Assembly: GCA_963924555.1 (NCBI GenBank)
Contig: OZ004585.1
Coordinates: 9,006,556 to 9,070,555, forward strand
Length of the DNA: 64,000 bases
Source: Crambe crambe
Taxonomy: Eukaryota > Porifera > Demospongiae > Poecilosclerida > Crambeidae
Direction of reading: 5' to 3'
Shown here one piece after another: positions 1 through 18,100 of this stretch; position 1 is the first letter of the stretch; the number at the start of each line of letters is the position of its first letter. The position numbers and the translations under genes are program-made. The notes under the pieces are model-generated. The model was not told the origin of the DNA, did not search any database, and saw only the letters and a program-made list of their open reading frames with translations.

Positions 1-20
1 AATGATCTTTATAATAGGCC

Positions 21-311
21 ATGGCAACAGCAAGGAAGCGGAGAAATTGGAAATCCGAAGATCTGGAGAGAGCTGCAGAGGAAGTTAGAGAGGGGAAGGT
101 GTCTGTCAGAGAAGCAGCAGCAAAATATTGTATACCAAAGAGCATGGTACATGATCACTCCAGCTTGAAGGTTAAGCAAGTTTCAAGTCCTGGACCATCT
201 CCTGTGTTAATGATAGAAGAAGAAACTGAATCATGTTATCTTCTATTATCATTATCATTATCATTTCTTACAATAATAAGCACATGTGCAGCCATTTTAC
301 CTTCATTTTAA
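21..311 (+). pseudogene. psq-type HTH fragment of a Tigger/pogo-like transposase
   Basis: The first ~65 codons read as a basic helix-turn-helix of the psq/CENP-B N-terminal kind (RKRRNWKSEDLERAAEEVR, then SVREAAAKY and PKSMVHDH), followed by PGPSPVL, the linker that precedes the DDE domain in pogo/Tigger transposases. No DDE domain follows: the frame runs into low-complexity sequence and stops. A near-identical copy with the same downstream non-coding sequence (to about 540) lies at 50724-51220, so this is a dispersed deletion derivative and not a host gene. The DNA-binding exon is well preserved in both copies, but expression cannot be judged from sequence. Confidence 0.75.
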
Positions 312-539
312 GAGCTGTCCGCCAACTGCCTCTATTGTCCGTTAACTGCCTCCAGTAGGCGCCTACTCTAAATCTCTCCCAGAAATCAGCATAATAGGAC
401 TTGCTTAGCTTCCTGCCTGGATAGAGCGAGGTAGGCCCATAGCTATCCAAAGCCCCCCTGCAATCTTCCTTGCACTCGCTAACCCGCCGGGAAAAACCAC
501 AACTTTGTTAACTGTCCGTTTACTACCTCCGTTACTCTA

Positions 540-1000
540 AATAGCTAATAGCAGACAAGTTTGGTCCAGCTAGGCTAGCTAGTGTAGGCACACATGATAA
601 ATACATTCAAGATCAACCATGAAGTTCACTTTCGATAGCCTATTATGCCAGCATTCTTTGATAGACCTATTATTCCCAAAACTATGCTGGCAGAATGTGC
701 CAGTCCCTAGTCGCAAACCATAACACGGAGTGCCCGCGGAATTTTCAATTAGCCTATGCTACCGTTTCCAATCCCGGGCGGTAATATACTATCTATGTCC
801 TAATGAACGAATTGTCAATAGCTTGGTGCCATGCATTTACGTATGAATCATGCAGGTCTCTCAGCTCCAGCAACCTTGAGATAATGAATCGCTTCTTCAG
901 TGAACTCAAGGTCTTTGCACATAAGAGGTCACTGCCATACTCATCTGATCATAGGGTCATTCCATTTCAAATCAACGAAGAATAAAACTACTCTCTCAGA
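540..1000. other. Intergenic, no gene recognised
   Basis: Short open frames exist around 803-985 but show no convincing family signature. They may be decayed N-lobe exons of the plus-strand relic that follows. I see no repeat structure of note. Confidence 0.4.
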
Positions 1001-1860
1001 GACCGTCTGCAGGGAATTGTCTACTCTTTCTCTCCCACGAATGCAGAAAGACCCACTGGCCAGAAAACGACACATTACGAACAATCCTTTGGGCATCAAC
1101 TCTGTGGAAGACAAATCTTCGAAGTAAGTATCATTAAGTATCATTGCTTCACTTTGTAATATATAATTCTTGCTCCTCCCACTACGTATACCCCTAGGCT
1201 ATTGGATTCTAGGATTTTCCTCCTCTGGGACACATCCACATGGGGAACATCATGTGTGGAGCTGTTCTGAAAGGTAGCTAGAGCCAACTAGCCAGCTAGT
1301 TATAATGGCTAGTTTTATTTGAGATGAGTATGGGAGGAGAGTTGGACAATGAACTACGTACCTCAGGAAAGTGAATATGAACTGTTGATAGGAAACAAGA
1401 AGAGCATTGTAGAGCTGCTCAAGTTCATCTTTGAAGTTGGCCAGGTGTCCACCATGATGCCATGACACACCAACATGCACTCCAAAAGGTAGCTAGAAGC
1501 TATATTATAAGTCATCCTTATCAGATATAGCATAGCTAATAATATTATAGTACTCAAGCCATTATCTTTTTTTTCAGGTCATAGAAGAACGGGAATGTGG
1601 TATATGAAGCATTTGATAGTGAACATCAGGTAACTCTATAGCTAATTATCTATTCTTGCTATTGTGACAGGAGAAGTTGGAAGACCCAATGAAACAGCTG
1701 CTTGTGAAGGATGCCAAGAGGAAATGCAAAGGCCATCAGCAGACTAGGGCTTCAGGGAGATGAAGGTTCCCAGTAGTGTCAAGAAACTTTACTCAGAGAT
1801 GAAACCAGTTCTATGAGATGCTCAGCAACAATGACATTCAGGGATAGCTATAGCTATTGA
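1000..1860 (+). pseudogene. Decayed PXK/SLOB-like pseudokinase exons (relic)
   Basis: Several plus-strand pieces match the exon series of the minus-strand PKR genes but are broken. Around 1085-1127 the frame reads GHQLCGRQIFE followed by a GTAAGT donor, like YGRQILE in intact genes. At 1213-1262 it reads FPPLGHIHMGN, matching the GHVHTGN loop, and then degenerates. Near 1405-1440 ELLKFIFEVGQ resembles the end of the kinase domain, and near 1680-1745 DPMKQLLVKDAKRK resembles the post-kinase tail of PKR8. There is no continuous frame. Parts of the same relic recur at 21340-21540 and 23060-23290, each next to the 3' end of a minus-strand copy, so it was duplicated with the block. Confidence 0.6.
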
Positions 1861-2086
1861 TACAAGTTGGGTACAAGCTCGAATAGCTAATATTATTGTA
1901 CATAATTATTATATTCACTCATGCATGATGGAGATTTATCAAGGGCTAGTGAGAGGATGTAGGAGGTGTGGCTCCTCCTTCACGGGGAACAACTATCTTG
2001 TTGAAGCAGGGTGAAGCAGATTTATTATAGGAGTATTTTCAATGTTTTGAACATATCATACACAAATTATAGCTAGTATCATCATT

Positions 2087-8652
<6,566 letters not shown>

Positions 8653-8823
8653 CTACCTCTCGTAAAAATAGATATCTTGAAAACCATACCATAGAGAGAG
8701 GTCATGTGGCTAGAAATTTGTACTAGCTACTTTTACTATGTAAAACTAAATTTGCAATGTGAGTTCACAATAGAGAATTACAACTTCAGAACACATGCAA
8801 TCTTTTAACTTGCTAATACATAA

Positions 8824-8878
8824 CACTTCGACCAACGGGATCCATGGTATTTAGACTCAGATCCCATTGGTCGAAGTG
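8824..8878. repeat. Short hairpin
   Basis: CACTTCGACCAACGGGATC and its near-complement form a 19-bp stem with a loop of about 17 bases. It sits upstream of the stalk exon at 8518-8652. Confidence 0.75.
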
Positions 8879-9027
8879 CCTAACTAATTTAGAGACTAAC
8901 CAAAATCAGAAGACCTCAGAGTGACCAATCAGATTACTGCATTAAAACTGGCTGCTATGTTCTAATGTAGAGTTAAAGTGGTTCAGCCCTAGGCTAGGAC
9001 CCTCTGATGAAGGATGCTATAAATATA

Positions 9028-9705
9028 TGGGGTGCCAAATAGCTAGCTCAAAAGGCCAAATTGGGCTGAAAGACCAACTTTTCATAAATAAGAGCTCTAA
9101 TTTATGTATATAGAAGCTCCGATATATAAATAGGAACTCCGATATATGAATAGGAGCTCCGATTATTGTAAGTAATAGCTCCGATATTATTATAAATAAG
9201 CGATCGGATATAATAGGAGATCCGTTACACGAATATGAGATCCAAGATCTCCTATATTATACCAATAAGAGCTCCTATCTATACACAGGCATTACAGGCC
9301 TGAAGGTAGCGTGGTCAGTGGGTGTGGTTGATGTATAGGTGTGGCTACACAGTTATAGAAATAAGGGTCAAAGGTTAACTTAGCCACAGTTGCTATGGGC
9401 CTACTAATTAGAGTTCCCTTTAAACTCCAATAACAATAATTAGAAGCAACACGAGATCTATTTATATAGCTATCTGATAGGAGCTCTTATTGGTATAATT
9501 ATAAGAGATCTTGGATCTCAACAGATCTCCTATTAATATATATGAGCTCCTATCAATATATACAAACTCTTATTTATATAGGATAGGAATTATATAATAT
9601 AGGAGCTCCTATTGGATCTCCTATAATACATAAATTAGAGCTCTTATTTATGAAAAGTTGGTCTTTTGCCCGATTTGGCCATTATTGAGCTGTTTGGCAC
9701 CTCAT
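9028..9705. mobile_element. AT-rich palindromic MITE-like element
   Basis: The ends, GGTGCCAAATAGCT near 9031 and AGCTGTTTGGCACC near 9689-9702, are inverted. The similarity continues inward for about 90 bases (the words AAGACCAACTTTTCATAAAT and ATTTATGAAAAGTTGGTCTT). The interior is full of degenerate GAGCTCC/GGAGCTC words, so much of it can fold. No coding potential. Confidence 0.75.
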
Positions 9706-10023
9706 ATAAATAAGGAGGTATCAGAGAGCTAGCTCTACACTCAATACAAAATAAGAAGATAATCTCTCTAAAAAAGATAAATTTGAGAGGTGTCACATAC
9801 ACTTCAAGTTAGAATCAATTCCAGAGCTAGGACATCAAGACTAAGCTAGTTAGCTATGGCATTAAAACTCCAGGCTGAGAGCAGTAGCTATATTTGCTAT
9901 GCCCCATGGCTATGTTGAGTCCTTGCCCATGAGGAGCTAGACCTACTGTACTGTATGTCTCGTGTATTCATATACAGGCACAGAGAACTCAAACTTTAAC
10001 AGACGGTTGACCTTCTCTCTTCT

Positions 10024-11720
10024 GATCTGGTCTAGCCTCAAACCTAGTCTCGCGCGGGCCAGACTCTCACAAGTTCTAGAAATGCTGTGTCTACAGTCCC
10101 GGTGTCACGTAAATTTAGGGACCCCATAAATTTGGGGACCCCCGACCCCAAAATTATCGTAAAATTAGGGTCCCCCCTGTAAAATTAGGGACCCCATGCA
10201 TGCTCACCGCGCGCCCATTCACGCATGCGTATGCCAGCTTTGAAGGCTTTGAAAAGGGTGATAAACTAAGAAAAAAGTGCAAGTTTTTCATGCTGAAGGA
10301 GGCTGATCTGTACTGGTGGGCTAACTGGTCTACTATAATAAAGCAATAATATTAAACAACAGTTGCATGCTAGCCTTGTTTTATAATAATATTATATATA
10401 TTATGTATTATGTAGCTAGCTATGAGCCCTTAGGCTTATATTGATCATCCATGGGGAGAGAGGGGGGGGGGGGGGAGGGAGGGAGGGAGCCCTTCAATAA
10501 AGTCATGAGACCCTGGTGCATTAACAACCCATGAATTGGTGCACAACTAACATTTCCATAGCCCTATAGCTATGAGGGTAGAGTTTATAGCCATGTGCAG
10601 GGCATTTATGTCTATAGGCATATTACAATACCAAATCCATAAATTTTTTTTTTGTTCTTCCAGAAATCTGGTGGTACATGGGCACACCGATTAGGAAGGC
10701 TATCATATACGTTGACAGTCCTCAGGAGAACTATCACCAGCTAGCTATAGTTATCCAGTGAGAGCCATACACATTCAGGCAGTCCCTTCTCTGAATGTCA
10801 AATCCACTGCACTGCAAGTGAAGTGGGCTGTAGCTAATCCTTTCATATTTGGAAACTTTCCCTGAGAAACTTAGTACCAGCTGCATCAGTAAGCCACTTG
10901 CCCTGTAGTAAGGCAGTTTTGTCCTCATCAAATCCTTCTTCCAATATTGAACAGGCTTATAAACAAGATCATTCTTTCTACAATAAAATTATTCATGAGT
11001 TTATGTTGACATGTTCCAACCTGTGGAAAACTTTAATACAAATGAATTGCTCAGCCACGATAGCTATTATAGCTACAAGGTTGCCAGGCCATATTTTTTA
11101 CAGACTAGATCATTGGTTCGGTGTGGCTATCATCATGTATAGTTGTAGCATCTTCAACCTGCCATAAGCTTGGATTTAGCTCGAGAATTTGCCTTACCTA
11201 CTCAGATACAGTGTGCTAAGTAGCTATAGCTACAGATAAAAAATCATTAATATCGATATCTTGTCCATATCAGGGGATCCCCAAAATTATTGAGGGATCC
11301 CCATATTTATGATTAATTTGGGCATGGGGATCCCCAAAATAACTTAAAATGGCCATAATTAGGGGGTCCCTAAAATTCTTGAGGGATCCCCATATTTATG
11401 ATAAATTTGGGGATGGGGGTCCCCAAAATTACTTTAAAATGGGGATGGGGGTCCCCATTTTGTGGGGGTCCCCATTTTTACTTGACACCGGCAACGGGAT
11501 CGGTCCGTACAGGCCACCAGTCCCGGCAAATATATAATACATAATAGGCCAGCTGGCCTATATGTATTATAATGGAGCGAGCGCAGCGAGCGTTAGGTGT
11601 ATGGGACCGCACTGTTGTGACTCCAAGGCTAGGTACGTATATACCGGACTCTCTCTTCTGCGATCTGCGTGTGAGAGTCTGGCCCGCGCGAGACTACCTC
11701 AAACCCAGCCTCCTTTCCCT
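10024..11720. repeat. Inverted repeat pair flanking a nested element
   Basis: The word TAGTCTCGCGCGGGCCAGAC near 10045-10070 recurs in reverse complement near 11671-11696, each beside CCTCAAACC-type sequence. The pair encloses the element at 10097-11492. It could be the ends of a larger transposon or two opposed copies of one repeat. Confidence 0.5.
10097..11492. mobile_element. Element with CCGGTGTCA ends and GGGGACCCC-rich subterminal repeats
   Basis: Left end CCGGTGTCACGTAAATTTAG, and the right end reads as its near-complement (TTTTTACTTGACACCGG). Both subterminal zones carry strings of GGGGTCCC/GGGATCCCC-type words separated by AT-rich spacers; the right zone (11270-11480) has at least six. 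The middle has a G-rich run near 10454-10490 and no recognisable gene. Confidence 0.6.
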
Positions 11721-11857
11721 CTTTTCTCCTTTTGCCGCTGGTGCTCTTCGTGCTCTTCGTTTCTCAGTCTACAATGGGAAAGATGTTTTTGTTTGTCTAC
11801 CTACTGGTTATAGAAAGAGTCTCTGTTACTAGATTCTCCAGTATGTTTTGCCATAGA
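11700..11857 (+). pseudogene. RecQ-like helicase fragment
   Basis: A plus-strand frame reads NGKDVFVCLPTGYRKSLCY, matching the Walker A region of RecQ-type superfamily 2 helicases (usually GYGKS; here the glycine before Lys is Arg). Two stops follow within about 12 codons while the RecQ-like pattern continues (ILQYVLP), and the sequence is then cut by the element beginning at 11858. Helicase fragments like this are common in animal DNA transposons. It is too short and damaged to be functional. Confidence 0.55.
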
Positions 11858-13551
11858 TACTATAAACTACGTGTACGGGATTGGAAACGGCACATTAACC
11901 CGTTGAATCCGTGTCCGAGGGCGTGGCCTTGCTTAACTCTTTATCATCCGCGAGCAACGTAACGCGGGAGATTGCCGCTGCATAAGCTAGCTACTGATCT
12001 CTGTGATCCTCTGAGTTACCTATGGCCACTTGCATTCTACAAGTTAAAGGTTAGCTGACAACTTAAAAAAGGGAGGGAGAAAAATGAAAATTAGGTAGTT
12101 AGGTGATATTTAAGTTAGAGGCTACTTCATATCTGCAGATAGTTGTGTGGAAGCTATAAAAGCTGCTTGCCATAATATGAGCATGGATGCAGATTATGAT
12201 ACCTCCGTGGATAATTGTAAGATTGTAATTGACATGGCTACAAAGTTATACGAGCTATACCAGCAACCCAATTCCATTATTACTGAGTTCAGTAAATGGC
12301 TTCTAGATTCTATCTCAAAAATCGTTACAAAAGGTATAGAAAATTTTCAAGTATTAAGGAAAAATTATGGATTGAGTTTCACTCACTCCGGAGTTCATCT
12401 TCATTTATTGAGAAGTGGGTGAAATTCCTCACTGATTGTGGCATAACCATTGAGCCCCTATTTTATCAGCAACTTACTCTGAATTTATTCACCTCACTGA
12501 TAGAAAAAGCATTACCTGTGACAGTTGATGATGTACACACAAATATAAAGGAGCTAATATACGAAGGACAGTGTGCAATTAGGTATATTGGAGGCTACAC
12601 AGTCAGATCCATTCACAAAGACTGCACAGTCAAAGAAATTTTACTTGGACTTGACGACTTACATAACAGTGACGATAACATGGAACCATCTGAATCGGAG
12701 GAATGGATGTGTGCCATCGATAGGGGAGGTTTAATCCACCCTATGTGCCATAGAATATAGTACACGGTGCCATTTTAATATAACAGGAATAGATACTCTC
12801 CCATGCACATTAACAATATTGTTGAAGATGTTCTGAATGATTATCTCCCCTAATTCTGCCTCTTTTACATCTCTGCAGATTCGACCCAATCATCACTAGC
12901 ACTGTGAGACTGTTGCTGTCTTTTAGCATTGGAATACATACATTTCTTTGACTCATAGCTATAATTCAATTTTAATAATAGTCATTTTCAAAAAAGTGTA
13001 ATAAATTAACTGTTTTCTCTAGCATCAAAAGCTTGTTACAGGTACATATGGTAAGCATTGCTCTACCACTTTCAGTAGAGTGGTAGGCATTTTAGCTAAT
13101 AGTAATCAATGTAGGAAGTGTTACTACAGTTGAACTGGTTTTTTCATCCAAATTGTCCACTCTGCTGAATGTAATAGTATTACATGACTTAAAATATGGT
13201 TAAGTACATGTAAGAAACTATTCTCCAACTAATTTTCATTATCATTACTGTTCACTGTGAGTTCTAGGCAAGTTAATGTTACTAACATGCAAAAAAGTAG
13301 CCATCTTCACGGTAACTAGAGTTTATGAACTATTTCTGCAACTCTTTCATGTAAAAGCTTTGCATAGTTACCTTGCTAATCCACCGCAGGAACTATTCCT
13401 CCTTTGGAGATGAACTTGGGATGCGTAGAACACGCGAAATTCGCCAAAACAGGAAACTAACTTGTCTAGGAAACCTCGGACAAGGATGAATTACATTGCC
13501 ATATACGGATGCGGGGGCGGGTTTCCAATCCCGTACACGTAGTTTATAGTA
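11858..13551. mobile_element. DNA-transposon-like element with ~31-bp terminal inverted repeats
   Basis: Left terminus 11858-11888 (TACTATAAACTACGTGTACG...) and right terminus 13521-13551 are perfect reverse complements over about 30 bases, with weaker similarity continuing inward. It encloses a partly open plus-strand ORF (12147-12760). I could not define a target-site duplication. It appears to interrupt the RecQ-like fragment to its left. From about 12780 to 13520 I see no gene. Confidence 0.7.
12147..12760 (+). pseudogene. Transposon-type ORF, frameshifted
   Basis: Two overlapping frames join near 12350-12400. The first encodes about 80 residues with SKWLLDSISK; the second encodes FHSLRSSSSF, LFYQQLTLNLF and QCAIRYIGGYTVRS, ending about 12760. 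The LFYQQLT and ALRY-GGY-type words recall ORFs of eukaryotic DNA transposons in which a conserved region ends with (A)LRYVAGYV. I cannot name the superfamily with confidence. The frame break and the position inside a TIR pair suggest a decayed transposon protein. Confidence 0.45.
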
Positions 13552-13748
13552 CACTCAGCAGTACGTTCTGGACACTCAGCACTAATGCGTCACAGTGCGT
13601 CACATTATTGCGCGCATGGAATAGTGCCGCTGCAGCTTCTCTTCTAGTCTGGCGGCGCCAGCCCAGCTTTTCTTCTTTTTAAAGTGGTCTGGTAGCTCTA
13701 GCATCAACTAGTCTCGCAGCTGCTATGGTATGGAGAAACTGAGTTGGG

Positions 13749-13817
13749 CTATCTGTCACTTAGTCTCGTGAACCAGACCCTACGCGCGTAGGGTCTGGTT
13801 CACGAGACTATCTGTCA
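13749..13817. repeat. Perfect 50-bp palindrome flanked by direct repeats
   Basis: Positions 13761-13810 form a perfect palindrome (arm TAGTCTCGTGAACCAGACCC..., 25 bp each side). CTATCTGTCA occurs at 13749-13758 and again at 13808-13817, overlapping the palindrome end, like a target duplication. A tiny foldback insertion is the simplest reading. Confidence 0.85.
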
Positions 13818-14092
13818 AGGCTATCTGGCATAGCGACGACCGTCGCCGCTACACTAAGGCCTGAAGTGGTGATCCAATTTTAATCTGGCAGGGATTAGCT
13901 TTAGTGAATTGCAGTGTTCTTTTGCCTCGTCTGTAGAGCCTGCTCCAGATGCTGACTGCAAAGACTGGTCCTCATAGAATTTTTTTACAAGATTTTATAG
14001 TAAGTTTATAATGGGTTAACATGTTAGTACAAGAGATCATCAGTTGTGGGAAAATCCCTGACCAGAAATAGGAAATCAAGTTGTAGCTGCTG

Positions 14093-14427
14093 TTAGGCCA
14101 CACCAAGTCAATTATTAGTTTCTGGTCCCCCGCCCGCCTGCTAATCGCGCTGCGGGAATTTGAGGACTATAATATGTAGCAAAAGAAGTAGAAGAACAGA
14201 GGACCTCGTGCGTGTTGTGTGAAATAATTATTGTGAAATGTTGTACTAGTTAGCTCCACCAGCCATGCCTTTGATCAACGTAGAACTGTTATATCTGAAC
14301 ATTCTATCCTTCTACCGTGGAAGATTGCAAACTTGCAGCAGCCATGATAGTCGCAATTACCGCCCGCCCGCATGTTAATTTAAAAGGGGAAAGACCAGAA
14401 ACTAATAATTGACTTGGTGTGGCCTTA
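14093..14427. mobile_element. MITE with TTA target duplication (copy 1)
   Basis: Terminal repeats GGCCACACCAAGTCAATTAT... (14096) and its complement ending at 14424 match over about 32 bases. The 3-bp TTA at 14093-14095 and 14425-14427 fits a target-site duplication of the PIF/Harbinger type. A second copy at 42542 is about 95 percent similar by eye. Confidence 0.85.
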
Positions 14428-14470
14428 TCTCTAGGGCGGAATCGCTATAGTCTATTAGCTCTATGCCTAC

Positions 14471-14552
14471 CTGTATGCTTTTGCTCCTGTCCATAGGTGT
14501 AGGGAAGCTGTAGCAGTAGTACTAGTGATACCACTGTGATCGTCCACAACAT
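14471..14552 (-). CDS. Signal-peptide exon, probably the first exon of PKR1
   Basis: Minus-strand ATG at 14552 opens MLWTITVVSLVLLLQLPYTY followed by GQEQKHT and a GTAGG donor. It is a good signal peptide with a cleavage site before GQE, like the PKR3 first exon (ending AYSYGQETK). It ends in phase 1, as the PKR1 stalk exons require. The nearest downstream minus-strand partner lacking a start is PKR1; the roughly 5.8-kb intron would be swollen by the elements at 9.0-14.4 kb. It could instead be an orphan exon left by duplication. Confidence 0.55.
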
Positions 14553-15123
14553 TGCTGTCTCTCCAGCCATCTAAGTCTGGCGTCGACAGCCCAGCTTTCG
14601 GGCCCCTCCCCCACAAAGTATTACACAGCAAAAGAAATATGCCAATGAATAATATCTAGATGCATGAATATCTGAAAAATCAGGCTAAATATGCTGAGTA
14701 AGGTTGGAGGGGAGTGGAGATAGCTAATGAATTTTCAATTTTTGAGTAGCTATGTAGAGTCAACCATAAACTACCAATCCACTGACAATATGGCATATGG
14801 GTGTATGTAGCAAGCTACCCCATAAATGAGATCCCTGAGGGAGTACATCACATAGCCTAGCTATAGCTACAGGAAAATCACCTTTCCCATCACAGTGAAC
14901 AGGAATATGCATAAGTATACTAGTATACTGACTGGAAACTCTATGTACATCCATGCTACTGAGCATGCATGTATCAAGATGGAAGGCTTAGCAACAGAAT
15001 TTCTCACTACTATTCAATAGTTCTACCTGCATAATCCAATGCATACAGATATTATAATGTAGAGCTTTGTATATTAGCTATATCATGTAGAACGTTTCAG
15101 TGTTATAAACAGTAGGTAGCTAG
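14553..15123. other. Spacer with a relic kinase exon
   Basis: Mostly unremarkable. At about 14812-14846 the minus strand reads LRDLIYG followed by a GTAG donor-like word, a decayed copy of the GSLRDVMYG exon of the PKR family. This is a further trace of a lost gene copy between PKR1 and PKR2. Confidence 0.45.
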
Positions 15124-18100
15124 CTATATATATGTGCCATCTCTTTTGGATCTCAGACTTAATGGAAGCTGCTTCATCTTTAATTTTACTTCTTCGTATT
15201 TTACATGTCCTTTTGTCCTGAACTCATTAAAAGTGTCATCTTGGTCTCGATGTTTCCCCTTCCTGACTTTCTCTAGGAGATATTTAACCCTTGCTGAGAG
15301 AGTTGAAGGTTGCAGCTGTACAAACATGAAGGTTAAAGCACTGTTACTTATCATGAATCACAACTCACCTGAATTAGGTTCTGTGGTGTTACAGGTAAAG
15401 AAGCAGACTTGAAGAATGGTAGCTCAAGGATCTATTACAATATGACCTAATAACATTTAGATAATCACTGCTTCATGCAACTTACGTCACTGATGCTATG
15501 GCTAAATCCATCAGCAAATACATACTGCAGTGCTTCTTTTAACTCTGGTATTCTAATGGACTCACACTGTTCTTTTGATGGAGTCAAAGTGGTGAGTTCT
15601 CTCATATAAATCATCTCATACAACACATGACCTGAAACAATAACAATGGCAAGCCAAAATACTTAGTTTTAGCCACATACCAAACATGATAACATCTATG
15701 AACTCTTTTCCATGATTTGAGTAGAGTTCATAGCGATGTGTCCTGTATCCTAGCAACGTGTTCTCATATCCCCCTAGTCGACACATGTCCCCCTCCACAA
15801 AGATATTCCCAGTGTGCACATGTCCAAGAGGGGGAAACCCCAGTCCATACAAGTATTCCATTGCCTGGTGAGGAATAATTATGTGAAGGGAGTTTTAGCT
15901 GCATTATGTCATTTACTGTTAGAATCTGATGGCCAAAGCTTGCAATTTGTTGTGGAGTTAGTGGATTTCGTCTTCCTCCTTTGATAGCAGTCATCTTACT
16001 CTCCCAACCATCCTTAGGTTTAGTCTGGTAGATAAACTGTCATTAGAAACTTGTGCTAACTACAGGATTAGTTCCATCCTACCCCATACATGACATCCCT
16101 GAGGGAGCCCTCTTCCTGAAGAGGGTAGAGCATGGATACCAGGTGATGTCCATTCACCTTACTGTACTCACACTCCACCAGTGGAAGGAGGAAGGGACAC
16201 TGTAGCTACAATGAAGTAGCACATATTAGTACAAGCAATATGCACTACGAGTTCTTATAATAATAGTAATACACACACCTGGGCAAGATTCTGAGTGAGT
16301 TCTAATAGAGCCTGAAAGGAAGTACCGAGATATATGGGACATGTCTGGGGTATCTTGGTCTGCAAGAATGGTAAGGTGTCATTAAAACATAAGTGTAATT
16401 TTTTTGAAATCATACAATAGTTTGCAGGTGAGTTGATCCTTCATCATCTTCCTTGATCATCCAAATTCTTTCACTCCTTCGTCCTATCATACAATAATCA
16501 TAAGACATGCAGTCTAGCTAGTTTAAGTGTACTTAGCTGTGACTGAGTTATTACTGTGCAAGTCTTACCTATCTGAGTTTCAAATGTGGATGGTACTTGA
16601 GTATGAAATATCTCCTTAGCAGCTGCTAGTTTATCAGGTATTTTCCAGCTTTCAGTTGGAGTAAGAACCTTTTCATCTTTCTTCTCTTTCTTTCTTGTTC
16701 TCTTATCCCCCACTACTCCATCTCTAACTTGTTGAAGTAAATCATTAGCTCCAGAAGATAAAGCCTATTATTAATAAAAGGTAAATTATGGAAGGAATTA
16801 AGGAATGATCGAGCACTAACTTCAAGACTTGGATTAAATTGTGGAATACCTCTTCCAATCTGAATAAAGAAAGCACACATTATAGTGATGCTAAAATATA
16901 AACCCAGTTAAGGGCACCTCCTTCTATAACCACAAGCCACCAACTCTACAGTGTATGCTTAAGATAGCTACCTCTTCCATCAGAGCTACATAATCCTTTT
17001 TGCTTTTGCTGATATCAAAGATTCTTCTGAGAACTTCTCTCACTTCATCGTTCTCCACTTTCTGATAGTCCTCATCAGTAGGGAATACATGCCCAGGTTC
17101 AAACCCACATGCCATTTCAAATATCACATGACCTGAAAAAAGGTGATTGTATAACCAGCTATTAACTGGACAAATTCCTATTGCACTCACCAAACATAAT
17201 TCCATCAATCTGTCTCAAGCAGTCTTCTTGCTCAATGTCTCGGTAAAGGCGTGTCCTGTATCCTAGCAACACATTCTCATAGCCTCCTAGTTTAATGCCC
17301 TCTTTAGTGATGAAGATGTTTCCAGTGTGCACGTTACCCAGTGGAGGGAAACCAAGCTCATAAAGGTACAAGAATGCCTATAGAGTGCACATGATATTAT
17401 AGTATTGTTATAAGATATACATGTCATAGCTACCAACCTCCAATAGCTGTCTTCCATACTTAAAGATTTCTTGTTTCTTAAGTGGGCTTTTGCTTTTTGA
17501 ATTTGTTTTATATTTCTTGTCCCAATCTTTGTCAGGATCAGCATTCTGAGTGTGTGTATGCAGTGTGAGTATATGCCCAGTCCACATTATATGCAGAAAC
17601 ATCAAGGTACAAGCAATCTTGTGAAAATACTATTTGTGACCAGCTCTGGGAAAACCCTCCACCCGGTGAAAATTAAAAAAAATTTTGTTATGGTAAAATT
17701 TATTATCTATGGCCCTTTGGCTCTTTATTGCGCAAATTTCAAAGCTATAGCTTTTATGACGCCTGAGGAACAGCTCTTAGAAAGATCAAGGTAGCGTCCA
17801 TTAACGTTATTATTTTTTCGAGAAAAGCTGACTAAGCAACGCGAACATTATTTCCAGACATGCCCGTGCACTATTAAAATTGACGGTGGGTGGGGTTTCG
17901 AACTGTAGTTAGTAAGAAGCTAGTTTCTTGCCTTTTGGCTCGAGAAAGGTCCAACCAAAGCTCCGAGAAGAGAAGCAAGGTACCGAAGGTAGCGCAGATA
18001 GCTTAGTAAGTTCATATTTCCCAGCGCATAAGCTGGAAAGCCTGCCTAAAGTTCGGCCTGACTAGAATCTCCGTGCACGAAGCTTCAATGGCTGACTAGC

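Noticed and set aside
10734-11167. Two opposite frames of 65-89 codons
   Set aside because: Inside a repeat-rich element, no recognisable motif, no splice context.
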